64,000 nt of DNA, taken from the NCBI GenBank assembly GCA_958428235.1, contig CAUAFG010000001.1, positions 124,001 through 188,000 on the forward strand, written 5' to 3'. This DNA is from Faeciplasma sp900553675. Lineage in GTDB: Bacteria > Bacillota > Clostridia > Oscillospirales > Ruminococcaceae. A model generated the notes under the pieces. It was not told the DNA's origin. It searched no databases and was given only the letters and a program-made list of their open reading frames with translations. This document shows positions 8,692 through 17,003 of the stretch, in pieces (the first letter of the stretch is position 1; each line of letters starts with the position of its first letter). A program made the translations under genes and the position numbers.

Positions 8692-9240
8692 TTAATTTCT
8701 CCTTCCCAAGAATGTGGCTTTTAAACCTTGCTCTCGTTCTGAAAAGCAGCGACTTAACCTTGCTTTCGGATATCCCATGTCGGCGGCTATCTGAGGGACG
8801 GTGTCTAAAAAGAAATATCTTTTTAGAAACACCTTCCGCGCTTCCGGCTTTAAGCCCTCCAAAAACTCGTTTACGACTATCTTAAAATCGACGTTTTCAA
8901 AAGCCTGCGGCGATATGCCGTCGGATAGGGTTTCTTCAAGCTCGTCTAAGGATATCTCCGCATGAACCGAACGCTTTTCGGCGAGACTGTAGCGAAGTTG
9001 GTTAAATGCCGTATTTCTGACGATTTTGCAGGAATAAGCCCGCAGATTATCGGGACTTTCGGGCGGGATGGTCCTCCATAGCGAAAGGTAGACGTCGTTA
9101 ATGCATTCCTCCGCCGCTTGACTTTCGCCGAGAATTTTTAAGGCAATGCCGCTAAGCAGACCGCCATATTTTTCCTGAGTAGCCGAAACAGCAAGCTCAT
9201 CGCGCGCAAAATAAAGCTCTATTATCTGTTTGTCTTCCAC
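8692..9240 (-). CDS. ECF-type RNA polymerase sigma factor
   Basis: The 182-residue protein has a sigma region 2-like segment (EECINDVYLSLWRTIPP, LRAYSCKIVRNTAFNQLR) and a C-terminal helix-turn-helix (FFLDTVPQIAADMGYPKARLSRCFSE). I choose the GTG at 9240 as the start: AGGAGG stands eight bases before it, whereas the ATG nine codons earlier has none, and the resulting MEDKQIIELYFARDE aligns with MNDHEIIELYWQRSE of the second ECF sigma in this window. It is co-transcribed with the membrane protein downstream, its probable anti-sigma factor. Target genes cannot be read from the sequence. Confidence 0.86.
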   Translation of the reverse strand: MEDKQIIELYFARDELAVSATQEKYGGLLSGIALKILGESQAAEECINDVYLSLWRTIPPESPDNLRAYSCKIVRNTAFNQLRYSLAEKRSVHAEISLDELEETLSDGISPQAFENVDFKIVVNEFLEGLKPEARKVFLKRYFFLDTVPQIAADMGYPKARLSRCFSEREQGLKATFLGRRN

Positions 9241-9380
9241 GGATTTCCCTCCTTTAATGTCCTTCATACATTAAGTAACGGTTCGAGGGCGAATGGTTGC
9301 GTTTTTTGGAAAAGTTTTTAGAAAAAGCTCCCCTGCCCGAAATAAGTAGGAGAGCTTATCAAAGTTTCAATAGCACAAGC

Positions 9381-9606
9381 TAAAAGCTTTAGAGCCGGCC
9401 TTTCTCGAAAGGCTGGCGGGGTCGAGGGGCAGAGCCCTCGGCGCTCCCCGCAGGGAGCGAAATCCCCAGCGAAGCGAAACGCAGGATGGGGATGAAAAAC
9501 AGTCCGGTGGACTGTTTTTACGTGGGGAGACCCTCGTCGGGGGTCTCCCTATGGGCGCACGAAGTGCGTCCATGACTGCACAAAGTAGTAGCTATTACTA
9601 TACCAA
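9381..9606 (-). repeat. Multi-hairpin intergenic repeat, copy 1
   Basis: On the minus strand this stretch is the same element as at 56011-56257 and 61211-61440. It runs GTGCAGTCATGGACG, then a series of hairpins: CGCAC/GTGCG, GGGAGACCC/GGGTCTCCC, AACAGTCC/GGACTGTT, GCTCCC/GGGAGC around a TGCG loop, and GCCTTTC/GAAAGGC. A GC-rich 68-residue open frame across it is an artefact of the repeat. It fills most of the gap between the ECF gene and pyrB. Confidence 0.9.
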
Positions 9607-9643
9607 AATATATTCGCAAAGTGCGATTCCCGTAAAATAGCCG

Positions 9644-10738
9644 TCAACTCTGCCGAGTCTCACAATAAACACAACGATAAATACCGTTTTCCTTATCAGT
9701 AAGCTTAAAAGCCTGCCTCAACTCCTGCTCAGCAGAAGTAATACACCGTGTATTGCGGCAGACAAACTTGTCATAGACAATCTCCGTATCACTGTCGGCG
9801 GCGGGAACGTAAGGCACATCATTCTCAATAAGTCCCAGAAGCTTCATGATAAGCGCCATGCGGATAAATTTGCCGTATCTTGCCTGCTTGAAGTAGCATG
9901 CGCGGGGGTCGGAATCCACAGCAACCGAGATTTCGTTCACCCTCGGAAGCGGGTGCATAACTATCATATCGGGGCGGGCAAGCTTCATCTTTTCGGCGGT
10001 GAGAATGTAGGTGTCCTTTAGGCGCAGATACTCGTCGTCGCTGACAAAGCGTTCGCGCTGGATTCGGGTCATGTAAAGGATATCCAGGTCCCCTATCACG
10101 TCTTCGAGCGATTCCGACTGAACGTAGGGTATTCCCTTGTTGGCGATATACTCGCGGCGGACAAATCCCGGGAGCTTTAGCTCTTCGGGGGATATCAGCA
10201 CGAACTTAACGCCTTCGTATCTCGACATCGCGCCGATGAGCGAATGAACCGTCCTGCCGAACTTTAAATCTCCGCACAGCCCGACGGTGAGATTATTCAG
10301 CCTGCCCTTTTCGTGGCGGATGGTCATAAGGTCTGTCAGCGTCTGGGTGGGGTGGTAATGCCCGCCGTCGCCGGCGTTGATTATCGGAACGGTGGAGTGC
10401 TGCGCTGCGACTATCGGCGCACCCTCCTTGGGGTGGCGCATAGCGATTATATCGGAATATCCCGAAACCATGGTAACGGTGTCGGCGACGCTTTCACCCT
10501 TTGCCGCCGAGCTTGAAGCCGCCTCGGAAAATCCTAAAACGTTTCCGCCAAGCGACAGCATTGCCGATTCAAAGCTGAGTCGGGTTCTGGTGGAAGGCTC
10601 GTAGAAAAGAGTCGCAAGTATCTTGTGGCGCGCTACCTCGTTGTAATTCTGCGGGTTCTGAATTATATCGTCGGCAACCTCGATAAGCCGGTCGATTTCC
10701 TCAACACTTAAATCAAGGATGTTTATAAGATTTCGCAT
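9644..10738 (-). CDS. pyrB: Aspartate carbamoyltransferase catalytic chain with fused PyrI-like zinc tail
   Basis: The 364-residue protein makes N-carbamoyl-aspartate from carbamoyl phosphate and aspartate. The catalytic core shows FYEPSTRTRLSFESA, the 80s-loop region, DGGHYHPTQTLTDL and MHPLPRVNEI. PyrB is normally about 310 residues. Here the last 50 add a zinc-finger-like segment with Cys327, Cys332, Cys356 and Cys359 in C-x4-C-x23-C-x2-C spacing, ending RCVYCETRQ. That matches the zinc domain of the regulatory chain PyrI, but the nucleotide-binding domain of PyrI is missing. The tail may stabilise catalytic trimers without allostery. It is the last gene of the pyr operon. Confidence 0.93.
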   Translation of the reverse strand: MRNLINILDLSVEEIDRLIEVADDIIQNPQNYNEVARHKILATLFYEPSTRTRLSFESAMLSLGGNVLGFSEAASSSAAKGESVADTVTMVSGYSDIIAMRHPKEGAPIVAAQHSTVPIINAGDGGHYHPTQTLTDLMTIRHEKGRLNNLTVGLCGDLKFGRTVHSLIGAMSRYEGVKFVLISPEELKLPGFVRREYIANKGIPYVQSESLEDVIGDLDILYMTRIQRERFVSDDEYLRLKDTYILTAEKMKLARPDMIVMHPLPRVNEISVAVDSDPRACYFKQARYGKFIRMALIMKLLGLIENDVPYVPAADSDTEIVYDKFVCRNTRCITSAEQELRQAFKLTDKENGIYRCVYCETRQS

Positions 10739-10762
10739 AATGTCACCTCGCTGCGGGAAGTT

Positions 10763-11416
10763 TTACTTCGCGCCGTTTACGCTGAGATAATTCTTGATTC
10801 GCTGGACGTTTTCGGCGTTGCTGTCGTCCTCTTCAAGATATTCTATGATGTCGTAAACATCGACAACAGAATACACAGGGAAGCCAAACTCCTCTTCGAT
10901 TTCAACCATTGCGCCCTTTTCGCCCCTGCCCTTTTCCTTGCGGTCTACCATGATAAGAGCTGCGGCGACCTTAACGCCTTTAAGGCAGGAAAGTATCTCC
11001 ATGCTTTCGCGGATAGCTGTTCCGGCGGTTATAACATCCTCGGTTATAACAACCTCCTCGCCCTCCTTGGGGACATATCCCACGAAAACTCCGCCCTCGC
11101 CGTGATCCTTGGCTTCCTTGCGGTTGAAGAAGAACGGAACGTCTAGCCCATGCTTTGTAAGAGCCACAGCGGAAGACACCGCAATGGATATTCCCTTGTA
11201 CGCGGGACCGTACAAAACGCATCTTTTATCCCCGATTTTCTCGGAGTAGGCTTTTGCGTAGAACTCGCCAAGGCGGGCTATCTGCGCGCCAGTCTTGATT
11301 TCGCCGGCGTTGATGAAATAGGGTATCTTTCTGCCGCTTTTTGCGGTGAAGTCACCGAATTTGAGGACGTTTGCTTCCTTTAAAAAGTCGATAAATTCTC
11401 TTTTATATGCTTCCAT
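10763..11416 (-). CDS. pyrE: Orotate phosphoribosyltransferase
   Basis: The 217-residue enzyme attaches PRPP-derived ribose phosphate to orotate to give OMP. The PRPP-binding motif is VVITEDVITAGTAIRES, and the N-terminal half has FTAKSGRKIPYFINAG and YGPAYKGISIA, as in the bacterial PyrE family. The length is normal. It is 24 bases upstream of pyrB and 15 bases downstream of pyrF, consistent with one operon. The C-terminal 30 residues (EYLEEDDSNAENVQRI) are acidic, with no known role. Confidence 0.95.
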   Translation of the reverse strand: MEAYKREFIDFLKEANVLKFGDFTAKSGRKIPYFINAGEIKTGAQIARLGEFYAKAYSEKIGDKRCVLYGPAYKGISIAVSSAVALTKHGLDVPFFFNRKEAKDHGEGGVFVGYVPKEGEEVVITEDVITAGTAIRESMEILSCLKGVKVAAALIMVDRKEKGRGEKGAMVEIEEEFGFPVYSVVDVYDIIEYLEEDDSNAENVQRIKNYLSVNGAK

Positions 11417-11431
11417 TTTAGTTTCTCCTTA

Positions 11432-12130
11432 TCAGTCAACAAATTCCGCCACACATCTTTCATATGCGGCAACGGGGTTTTCGGCGGCGGTTATCGGTCT
11501 GCCGACTACTATATAATCCGAGCCGATTTTCTTTGCCTCGGCAGGGGTCATAACCCGCTTTTGGTCGCCCTTGTCGCCGTCGGCAAATCTTACGCCGGGG
11601 GTTACGGTTATAAACTCCTTGCCGCAGACCTCATGAACCTTGCCAGCTTCGAGCGGAGAGCATACAACGCCGTCTAAGCCCGCGCACTTGGCGTTTTGCG
11701 CATAGTGCATTACAACCTTGTCTATAGGCTCTTTTATAAGCAAATCCTCCTCCATAGCCTGCTGGTCGGTGGAGGTAAGCTGGGTTACCGCTATCAGAAT
11801 CGGGCGGGTGCCGTCGGGTCGGGTAAGACCCTCAATCGCCGCTTCCATCATCCTTTTTGTGCCGGAGGCGTGAAGGTTGGTCATATCAACATCCAATCCC
11901 GATAGCACCGACATTGCCTTTTTAACGGTGTTAGGGATATCGTGAAGCTTTAAATCAAGAAAAATCTTATGACCGCGCGCCTTGATTTCGCGGACGATCT
12001 GCGGTCCCTCGGCGTAAAACAGCTCCATGCCTATCTTTACAAACGGCTTTCTGCCCGAAAACTTATCTAAAAAGCTCATTACCTGCTCTTTAGACGAAAA
12101 ATCGCAGGCTACTATTACATCTTTACCCAT
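11432..12130 (-). CDS. pyrF: Orotidine 5'-phosphate decarboxylase
   Basis: The 232-residue TIM-barrel enzyme converts OMP to UMP. The catalytic cluster is visible as FLDLKLHDIPNTVKKA, preceded by VKIGMELFY and followed by the phosphate-binding segment IVVGRPITAAENP. The size matches the short bacterial class. It overlaps the stop of pyrD by 8 bases, which suggests translational coupling. Confidence 0.96.
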   Translation of the reverse strand: MGKDVIVACDFSSKEQVMSFLDKFSGRKPFVKIGMELFYAEGPQIVREIKARGHKIFLDLKLHDIPNTVKKAMSVLSGLDVDMTNLHASGTKRMMEAAIEGLTRPDGTRPILIAVTQLTSTDQQAMEEDLLIKEPIDKVVMHYAQNAKCAGLDGVVCSPLEAGKVHEVCGKEFITVTPGVRFADGDKGDQKRVMTPAEAKKIGSDYIVVGRPITAAENPVAAYERCVAEFVD

Positions 12131-13040
12131 TGTGCGCTCCTCCTATTATATCCGTAAGATTTTTTATACCGTATTTATCCATGACCGCGGGAAGCTCCTC
12201 GATGATATGCTTGCAGGCAAGCGGCTCTATAAGATTCTGAGCTCCCACCTCGACAGCCGTTGCTCCGGCGAGCATCATTTCTATAACGTCTTTTGCACAG
12301 GATACTCCGCCCATGCCGACTACAGGAATCTTTACCGCATCGTACACCTGATATACCATCCTCAAAGCAACCGGCAGGATTGCCGCACCAGAAAATCCAC
12401 CCATTTTGTTGGCGATAACCGGCTTTTTGGTGCGCAGATCGATTCTCATGCCCAAAAGGGTGTTTATAAGGCTTATGCCGTCCGCTCCGGCATCTTCGCA
12501 CGCCTTGGCGATTGATACTATGTCCGTAACATTCGGCGAGAGCTTTATTATAACCGGCTTTTTGGTGACGGCTTTTACAGCTTTTGTCACCTCGGCAGCA
12601 GCTTTGGGCTCGGTTCCGAAGCTCATTCCTCCGCCGTGGACGTTGGGGCAGCTTACGTTTACTTCAAGCCAGCCAACCTCTTCGCACTTATCCAGCTTTT
12701 TGCAGGTGTAGGCGTAATCCTCGACCGAAAAGCCGCTGACGTTTGCCATGACCTTTTTATTAAACACCGCTTTCATTTTGGGAAGCTCTTCGGAAATTAC
12801 CTTTTCCACGCCCGGGTTCTGCAAGCCAACGGCGTTTATCATGCCCGCCGTACACTCAGCTATGCGCGGGGTGGGATTGCCGAAGCGCGGCTCGCGGGTG
12901 GTGCCTTTAAACGAGAAAGTTCCTAAGATGTTTATGTCGTAAAGCTCGGCGAACTCGTAGCCGTAGCCAAAGGTTCCGCTTGCAGGGATAATCGGGTTGT
13001 CGAGGGATGTCCCGCACAAATTTACTGATAGTCTGTTCAT
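12123..13040 (-). CDS. pyrD: Dihydroorotate dehydrogenase, class 1B catalytic subunit
   Basis: The 305-residue FMN enzyme oxidises dihydroorotate to orotate. The active-site loop NVSCPNVHGGG contains the catalytic cysteine of class 1 enzymes. The adjacent PyrK subunit shows that this is the NAD-linked class 1B form. The start is the ATG at 13040, with GGAAGCGGG upstream and four bases of overlap with the end of pyrK. A longer in-frame extension runs back into pyrK and lacks family similarity. Other typical segments are PASGTFGYG at the N-terminus and GMGGVSCAKDVIEMMLAGA near the FMN phosphate site. Confidence 0.95.
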   Translation of the reverse strand: MNRLSVNLCGTSLDNPIIPASGTFGYGYEFAELYDINILGTFSFKGTTREPRFGNPTPRIAECTAGMINAVGLQNPGVEKVISEELPKMKAVFNKKVMANVSGFSVEDYAYTCKKLDKCEEVGWLEVNVSCPNVHGGGMSFGTEPKAAAEVTKAVKAVTKKPVIIKLSPNVTDIVSIAKACEDAGADGISLINTLLGMRIDLRTKKPVIANKMGGFSGAAILPVALRMVYQVYDAVKIPVVGMGGVSCAKDVIEMMLAGATAVEVGAQNLIEPLACKHIIEELPAVMDKYGIKNLTDIIGGAHNG

Positions 13041-13789
13041 TTGCCCGCTTCCTTTCTGTCCCAGATGATTTCCTCGCTGTTCATAACCGGACCCTCGCGG
13101 CAGATTCGCTTGTTGCCGGTTAGAGTCTTGCAGGAGCAGCCCATGCACGCGCCAAAGCCGCAGCCCATTCTTTCCTCAAAGCTGTACTGCCCCGAAGTTT
13201 TCATCACACCTGACATCGCCCTGAACATCGGTTCGGGACCGCAGGTGTAGAAAAAGCTGTAGTCAAGCCGCTTGATTATATCGGTGACAAAGCCCTTTTC
13301 GCCATAGCTGCCGTCTGCCGTGGCGACATATACCTCCGCGCCCAAGTCCTTAAACTCCTGCTCGTAGAAGACATCATCCTTGGAGTTAAAGCCCATGACA
13401 ACGGTTGGCTTAACGCCTTTTACCACAAGTTCACGGCAAAGCTTATACAGCGGCGGAACTCCTACCCCTCCGCCCACAAGAAGCGGTTTTTCCCCGCTTT
13501 TATCGGTGTTATAGCCGTTGCCCAGACCGGTCAACGCATTCACCTTGTGACCCTGCTCAAGCATAGACATAAGCTCGGTTCCCCCGCCGACCACCTTATA
13601 TATAAGCGTAAGGCTGTCGGGCGAGCAGTCGCAGACGGATATCGGGCGGCGCAGATAAAAGCCGTCAAGCTTTAAATTTACAAACTGCCCGGGGGCGGTG
13701 ATTGCCGAGGTATCGCCCGAAAGAATCATCTTATAAACGTCCCTGGCGATTTTCTGGTTTGATACTACTTTATATATTACTTCTTTCAT
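13037..13789 (-). CDS. pyrK: Dihydroorotate dehydrogenase electron-transfer subunit
   Basis: The 250-residue protein carries FAD and a 2Fe-2S cluster and passes electrons from PyrD to NAD. The N-terminal half has the flavin-binding YLRRPISVCD motif. The middle has LLVGGGVGVPPLYKL for NAD(P) binding. The C-terminus has four clustered cysteines in GCGFGACMGCSC and RICREGPVM for the iron-sulfur cluster. It lies between carB and pyrD, overlapping pyrD by 4 bases, which matches the heterotetramer PyrD2K2. Confidence 0.95.
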   Translation of the reverse strand: MKEVIYKVVSNQKIARDVYKMILSGDTSAITAPGQFVNLKLDGFYLRRPISVCDCSPDSLTLIYKVVGGGTELMSMLEQGHKVNALTGLGNGYNTDKSGEKPLLVGGGVGVPPLYKLCRELVVKGVKPTVVMGFNSKDDVFYEQEFKDLGAEVYVATADGSYGEKGFVTDIIKRLDYSFFYTCGPEPMFRAMSGVMKTSGQYSFEERMGCGFGACMGCSCKTLTGNKRICREGPVMNSEEIIWDRKEAGK

Positions 13790-13799
13790 GTTAACTCCA

Positions 13800-16700
13800 T
13801 CAAGCGTCGATTGTGGAAACGGTTATAGTGGTTTCCTCCAAAACATCCAAAAGCACTCTTACCGTGTCAAGCGCGGTGAACATTGTAATGTTGTTGTCGG
13901 TTGCAAGGGTTCTTATCTTGTAGCCGTCGCTTGCGTGACCCATCGAGCCTATTTCGGCAGTGTTTATAACGTATGCAATGTGACCCTGACGCAGAGCGTC
14001 GGCGATTTCGTCGCTTCCCTCGCTCAGCTTGGCAAGGGTTCTGGTTTTAATGCCGTTTTCGCGCAGGAAGTTTGCTGTTCCCTTTGTGGCTTCAATATTA
14101 AAGCCAAGATTGTAGAATCTTCTTATCAGCGGAAGTGCTTCTTCCTTGTCCTTATCCGCGATGGTTGCAAACACCGTACCGTAGTTTTGCAGGTGCATAC
14201 CGCTTGCCTGCAAAGCCTTATACAAAGCGCGGTTGAGCTTGTCGTCGTAGCCGATAGCTTCGCCGGTGGACTTCATTTCGGGGGAGAGATAAGCGTCGAG
14301 TCCGCGTATTTTCTGGAAGGAGAATACCGGCACCTTAACATACCAGCGCTTCTTTTCGTCGGGATATATATCAAAGATTCCCTGCTCGCGGAGCGACTTG
14401 CCCAAGATAACCTCTGTCGCGATATCCGCAAGGCTGTAGCCGGTGGACTTTGAAAGGAAGGGAACGGTTCTCGAAGAGCGGGGGTTGACCTCGATTATAT
14501 AAACATTGTCGCTCTTATCAACTATGAACTGGATGTTGTAAAGACCGACTATTCCTATTCCCAAGCCAAGCTTTTTGGCATACTGAAGTATTGTTCCCTT
14601 TACCTTGGGTGAGATGCTGAACGTGGGGTAAACGCTTATAGAGTCGCCGGAGTGGATTCCTGTTCTCTCTACAAGCTCCATGATCCCGGGGACGAAGACG
14701 TTTCTGCCGTCGCATATCGCGTCGACCTCGACCTCCTTGCCGATGATGTACTTATCTACTAAAACCGGCTTGTCGGCGTCTATTTCAACTGCGGTTTTAA
14801 GGTAGTGGCGCAGCTGCTCCTCGTTTGCAACTATCTGCATGGCTCTGCCGCCCAGAACGAAGGAGGGGCGAACCAGAACGGGATATCCTATTTCGGCAGC
14901 CGCCGCAACGCCGTCTTCAACGCTGGTTACTGCCTTGCCCTTGGGCTGGGGGATATCAAGTTCTAAAAGAAGCTTTTCAAAGCTGTCTCTGTTTTCGGCT
15001 CTGTCTATTGCCTGACAGTCGGTGCCTATTATCTTTACTCCGCGGTCGAACAGCGGCTGGGCAAGGTTGATGGCAGTCTGTCCGCCTAATGAGGCTATAA
15101 CGCCCTCCGGCTTTTCAAACTCGATGATGTTCATAACATCCTCGGGGGTGAGCGGCTCGAAATACAGCTTGTCCGAGGTGGTGTAGTCGGTCGAAACGGT
15201 TTCGGGGTTGTTGTTTATTATGATAGCTTCGTAGCCGGATTTTTTAATGGTGTTTACGGCGTGAACGGTGGAGTAGTCGAACTCAACGCCCTGACCTATT
15301 CTTATGGGACCTGCGCCTAAAACTATAATCTTTTTCTTATCCGAAAGCTTCGAGCGGTTCTCGCCGGTGTAGGAGGAATAGAAGTAAGGGATATACGCGC
15401 CGGTGTGCAGGGTGTCTGCCATGCGGTATATCGGCATAATGCCGTTTGACTTTCTTAAGCCGAACACCTCGGTCTCCTTAACTCCCCATAGCTTGGATAT
15501 ATAAGCGTCTGAAAAGCCCATCTTTTTGGCGGCTTTCAGGGTTTCAATGTCGCCCTTGTTTTCCTCGATGACCTTTTCAAAATCGACTATCCGTTTTAAA
15601 GCTTCGAGGAAGTAGGGGGTTATCATGGTGAGCTTATAAAGCTCCTCAACGGTTGCACCGAGCCTTAAAAGCTGGGCGGTGGCGAAGATGCCGTCGTCGC
15701 GGAAGTCCTTAAGATAGTCCTCAAGCTCCTGCCTTGATTTGCCGTCGAACTTTGGAAGATGGAAGTGTGTGCAGCCGATTTCAAGGCATCTTACCGATTT
15801 TAACAGGCATTCCTCCAAAGTCGAGCCTATTCCCATAACCTCGCCGGTTGCCTTCATCTGGGTGCCGAGCTTGTTTGAAACGGAGGAGAACTTGTCAAAC
15901 GGGAATCTGGGCAGCTTTGCAACCACGTAATCAAGGTAGGGAGCTGTTGCTGCGGTGGTGTTTGCAATGCCGATTTCCTCCAATGTCATGCCAACCGCTA
16001 TTTTGGCAGTTACCTTTGCTATCGGGTAGCCGCTCGCCTTGGATGCAAGTGCGGAGGAGCGCGAAACTCTGGGGTTGACCTCTATCAGATAATACTCGCT
16101 CGAATTGGGAGAAAGCGCAAACTGAACATTGCAGCCGCCCTCGATTTTAAGCGCCTTTATAAGCTTTACTGCGGAGTCGTTGAGCATTTTCAGGTCGTGG
16201 TCGTTAAGGGTCATTATGGGAGCCACAACTATCGAGTCGCCGGTGTGAACGCCGACCGGATCTACGTTTTCCATGCCGCAGATGGTGATAACATTGTCCT
16301 CGCCGTCGCGCATCATCTCAAATTCTATTTCCTTAAAGCCCTTAACGCTCTTTTCAATCAGCACCTGATGAACCGGCGAAAGCTTGAAGGCGTTTGTTCC
16401 TATATCTACAAGCTCCTCCTCGTTGTTGGCAAAGCCTCCGCCTGTGCCGCCCAGAGTAAACGCGGGGCGCAGAACTACGGGATATCCTATATCCAGCGCG
16501 GCTTTTTTGGCTTCCTCCAGCGAGTAGGTTATTTCTGAGGGGATAGTCGGCTCGCCGATGGACTGGCAAAGCTCCTTGAAAAGCTCTCTGTCCTCTGCCT
16601 GCTCTATGCTTTTGCTGCTTGTTCCTAAAAGCTCGACCTGACATTCCTTTAAAACGCCTTTCTTTTCAAGCTGCATAGCCATGTTAAGACCTGTCTGTCC

Positions 16701-16973
16701 GCCGATTCCGGGGATTATTGCATTGGGGCGCTCGTATCTTAAAATCTTGGCGATGTATTCAAGGGTCAGCGGCTCCATATACACCTTGTCCGCAATGGAA
16801 GTATCTGTCATGATGGTTGCGGGGTTGGAGTTGCACAGAACAACCTCAAAGCCCTCCTCCTTAAGGGCAAGGCACGCCTGAGTTCCGGCGTAGTCGAATT
16901 CAGCCGCCTGACCTATAACTATAGGTCCCGAGCCGATTATCATAATCTTCTTCAAGTCTTTTCTTTTTGCCAT
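13800..16973 (-). CDS. carB: Carbamoyl-phosphate synthase large subunit
   Basis: The 1057-residue synthetase makes carbamoyl phosphate from bicarbonate, ammonia and two ATP. Both internally repeated halves are present, each opening with a nucleotide-binding segment: KIMIIGSGPIVIGQAAEFDY near residue 9 and KIIVLGAGPIRIGQGVEFDY near residue 550. Both ATP-grasp domains follow, then a C-terminal MGS-like regulatory domain (ATKGTANFLRENGI). The length is typical. The small glutaminase subunit gene carA, often adjacent, is absent from this operon and window, so glutamine-derived ammonia must come from a CarA encoded elsewhere, or free ammonia is used. Confidence 0.97.
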   Translation of the reverse strand: MAKRKDLKKIMIIGSGPIVIGQAAEFDYAGTQACLALKEEGFEVVLCNSNPATIMTDTSIADKVYMEPLTLEYIAKILRYERPNAIIPGIGGQTGLNMAMQLEKKGVLKECQVELLGTSSKSIEQAEDRELFKELCQSIGEPTIPSEITYSLEEAKKAALDIGYPVVLRPAFTLGGTGGGFANNEEELVDIGTNAFKLSPVHQVLIEKSVKGFKEIEFEMMRDGEDNVITICGMENVDPVGVHTGDSIVVAPIMTLNDHDLKMLNDSAVKLIKALKIEGGCNVQFALSPNSSEYYLIEVNPRVSRSSALASKASGYPIAKVTAKIAVGMTLEEIGIANTTAATAPYLDYVVAKLPRFPFDKFSSVSNKLGTQMKATGEVMGIGSTLEECLLKSVRCLEIGCTHFHLPKFDGKSRQELEDYLKDFRDDGIFATAQLLRLGATVEELYKLTMITPYFLEALKRIVDFEKVIEENKGDIETLKAAKKMGFSDAYISKLWGVKETEVFGLRKSNGIMPIYRMADTLHTGAYIPYFYSSYTGENRSKLSDKKKIIVLGAGPIRIGQGVEFDYSTVHAVNTIKKSGYEAIIINNNPETVSTDYTTSDKLYFEPLTPEDVMNIIEFEKPEGVIASLGGQTAINLAQPLFDRGVKIIGTDCQAIDRAENRDSFEKLLLELDIPQPKGKAVTSVEDGVAAAAEIGYPVLVRPSFVLGGRAMQIVANEEQLRHYLKTAVEIDADKPVLVDKYIIGKEVEVDAICDGRNVFVPGIMELVERTGIHSGDSISVYPTFSISPKVKGTILQYAKKLGLGIGIVGLYNIQFIVDKSDNVYIIEVNPRSSRTVPFLSKSTGYSLADIATEVILGKSLREQGIFDIYPDEKKRWYVKVPVFSFQKIRGLDAYLSPEMKSTGEAIGYDDKLNRALYKALQASGMHLQNYGTVFATIADKDKEEALPLIRRFYNLGFNIEATKGTANFLRENGIKTRTLAKLSEGSDEIADALRQGHIAYVINTAEIGSMGHASDGYKIRTLATDNNITMFTALDTVRVLLDVLEETTITVSTIDA

Positions 16974-17003
16974 AATAGTTCCTCCGATATATTAAAGATT
17001 TTT

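Noticed and set aside
9367..9573. 68-residue open frame starting MDALRAPIGRPP
   Set aside because: The same kind of frame occurs in all three copies of the hairpin repeat, with stop positions and lengths that vary; the sequence constraint is on stems, not on protein.
13800..16973. Several open frames of 60-220 codons opposite carB and pyr genes
   Set aside because: They are antisense shadows of conserved coding sequence, with no ribosome sites or recognisable domains.
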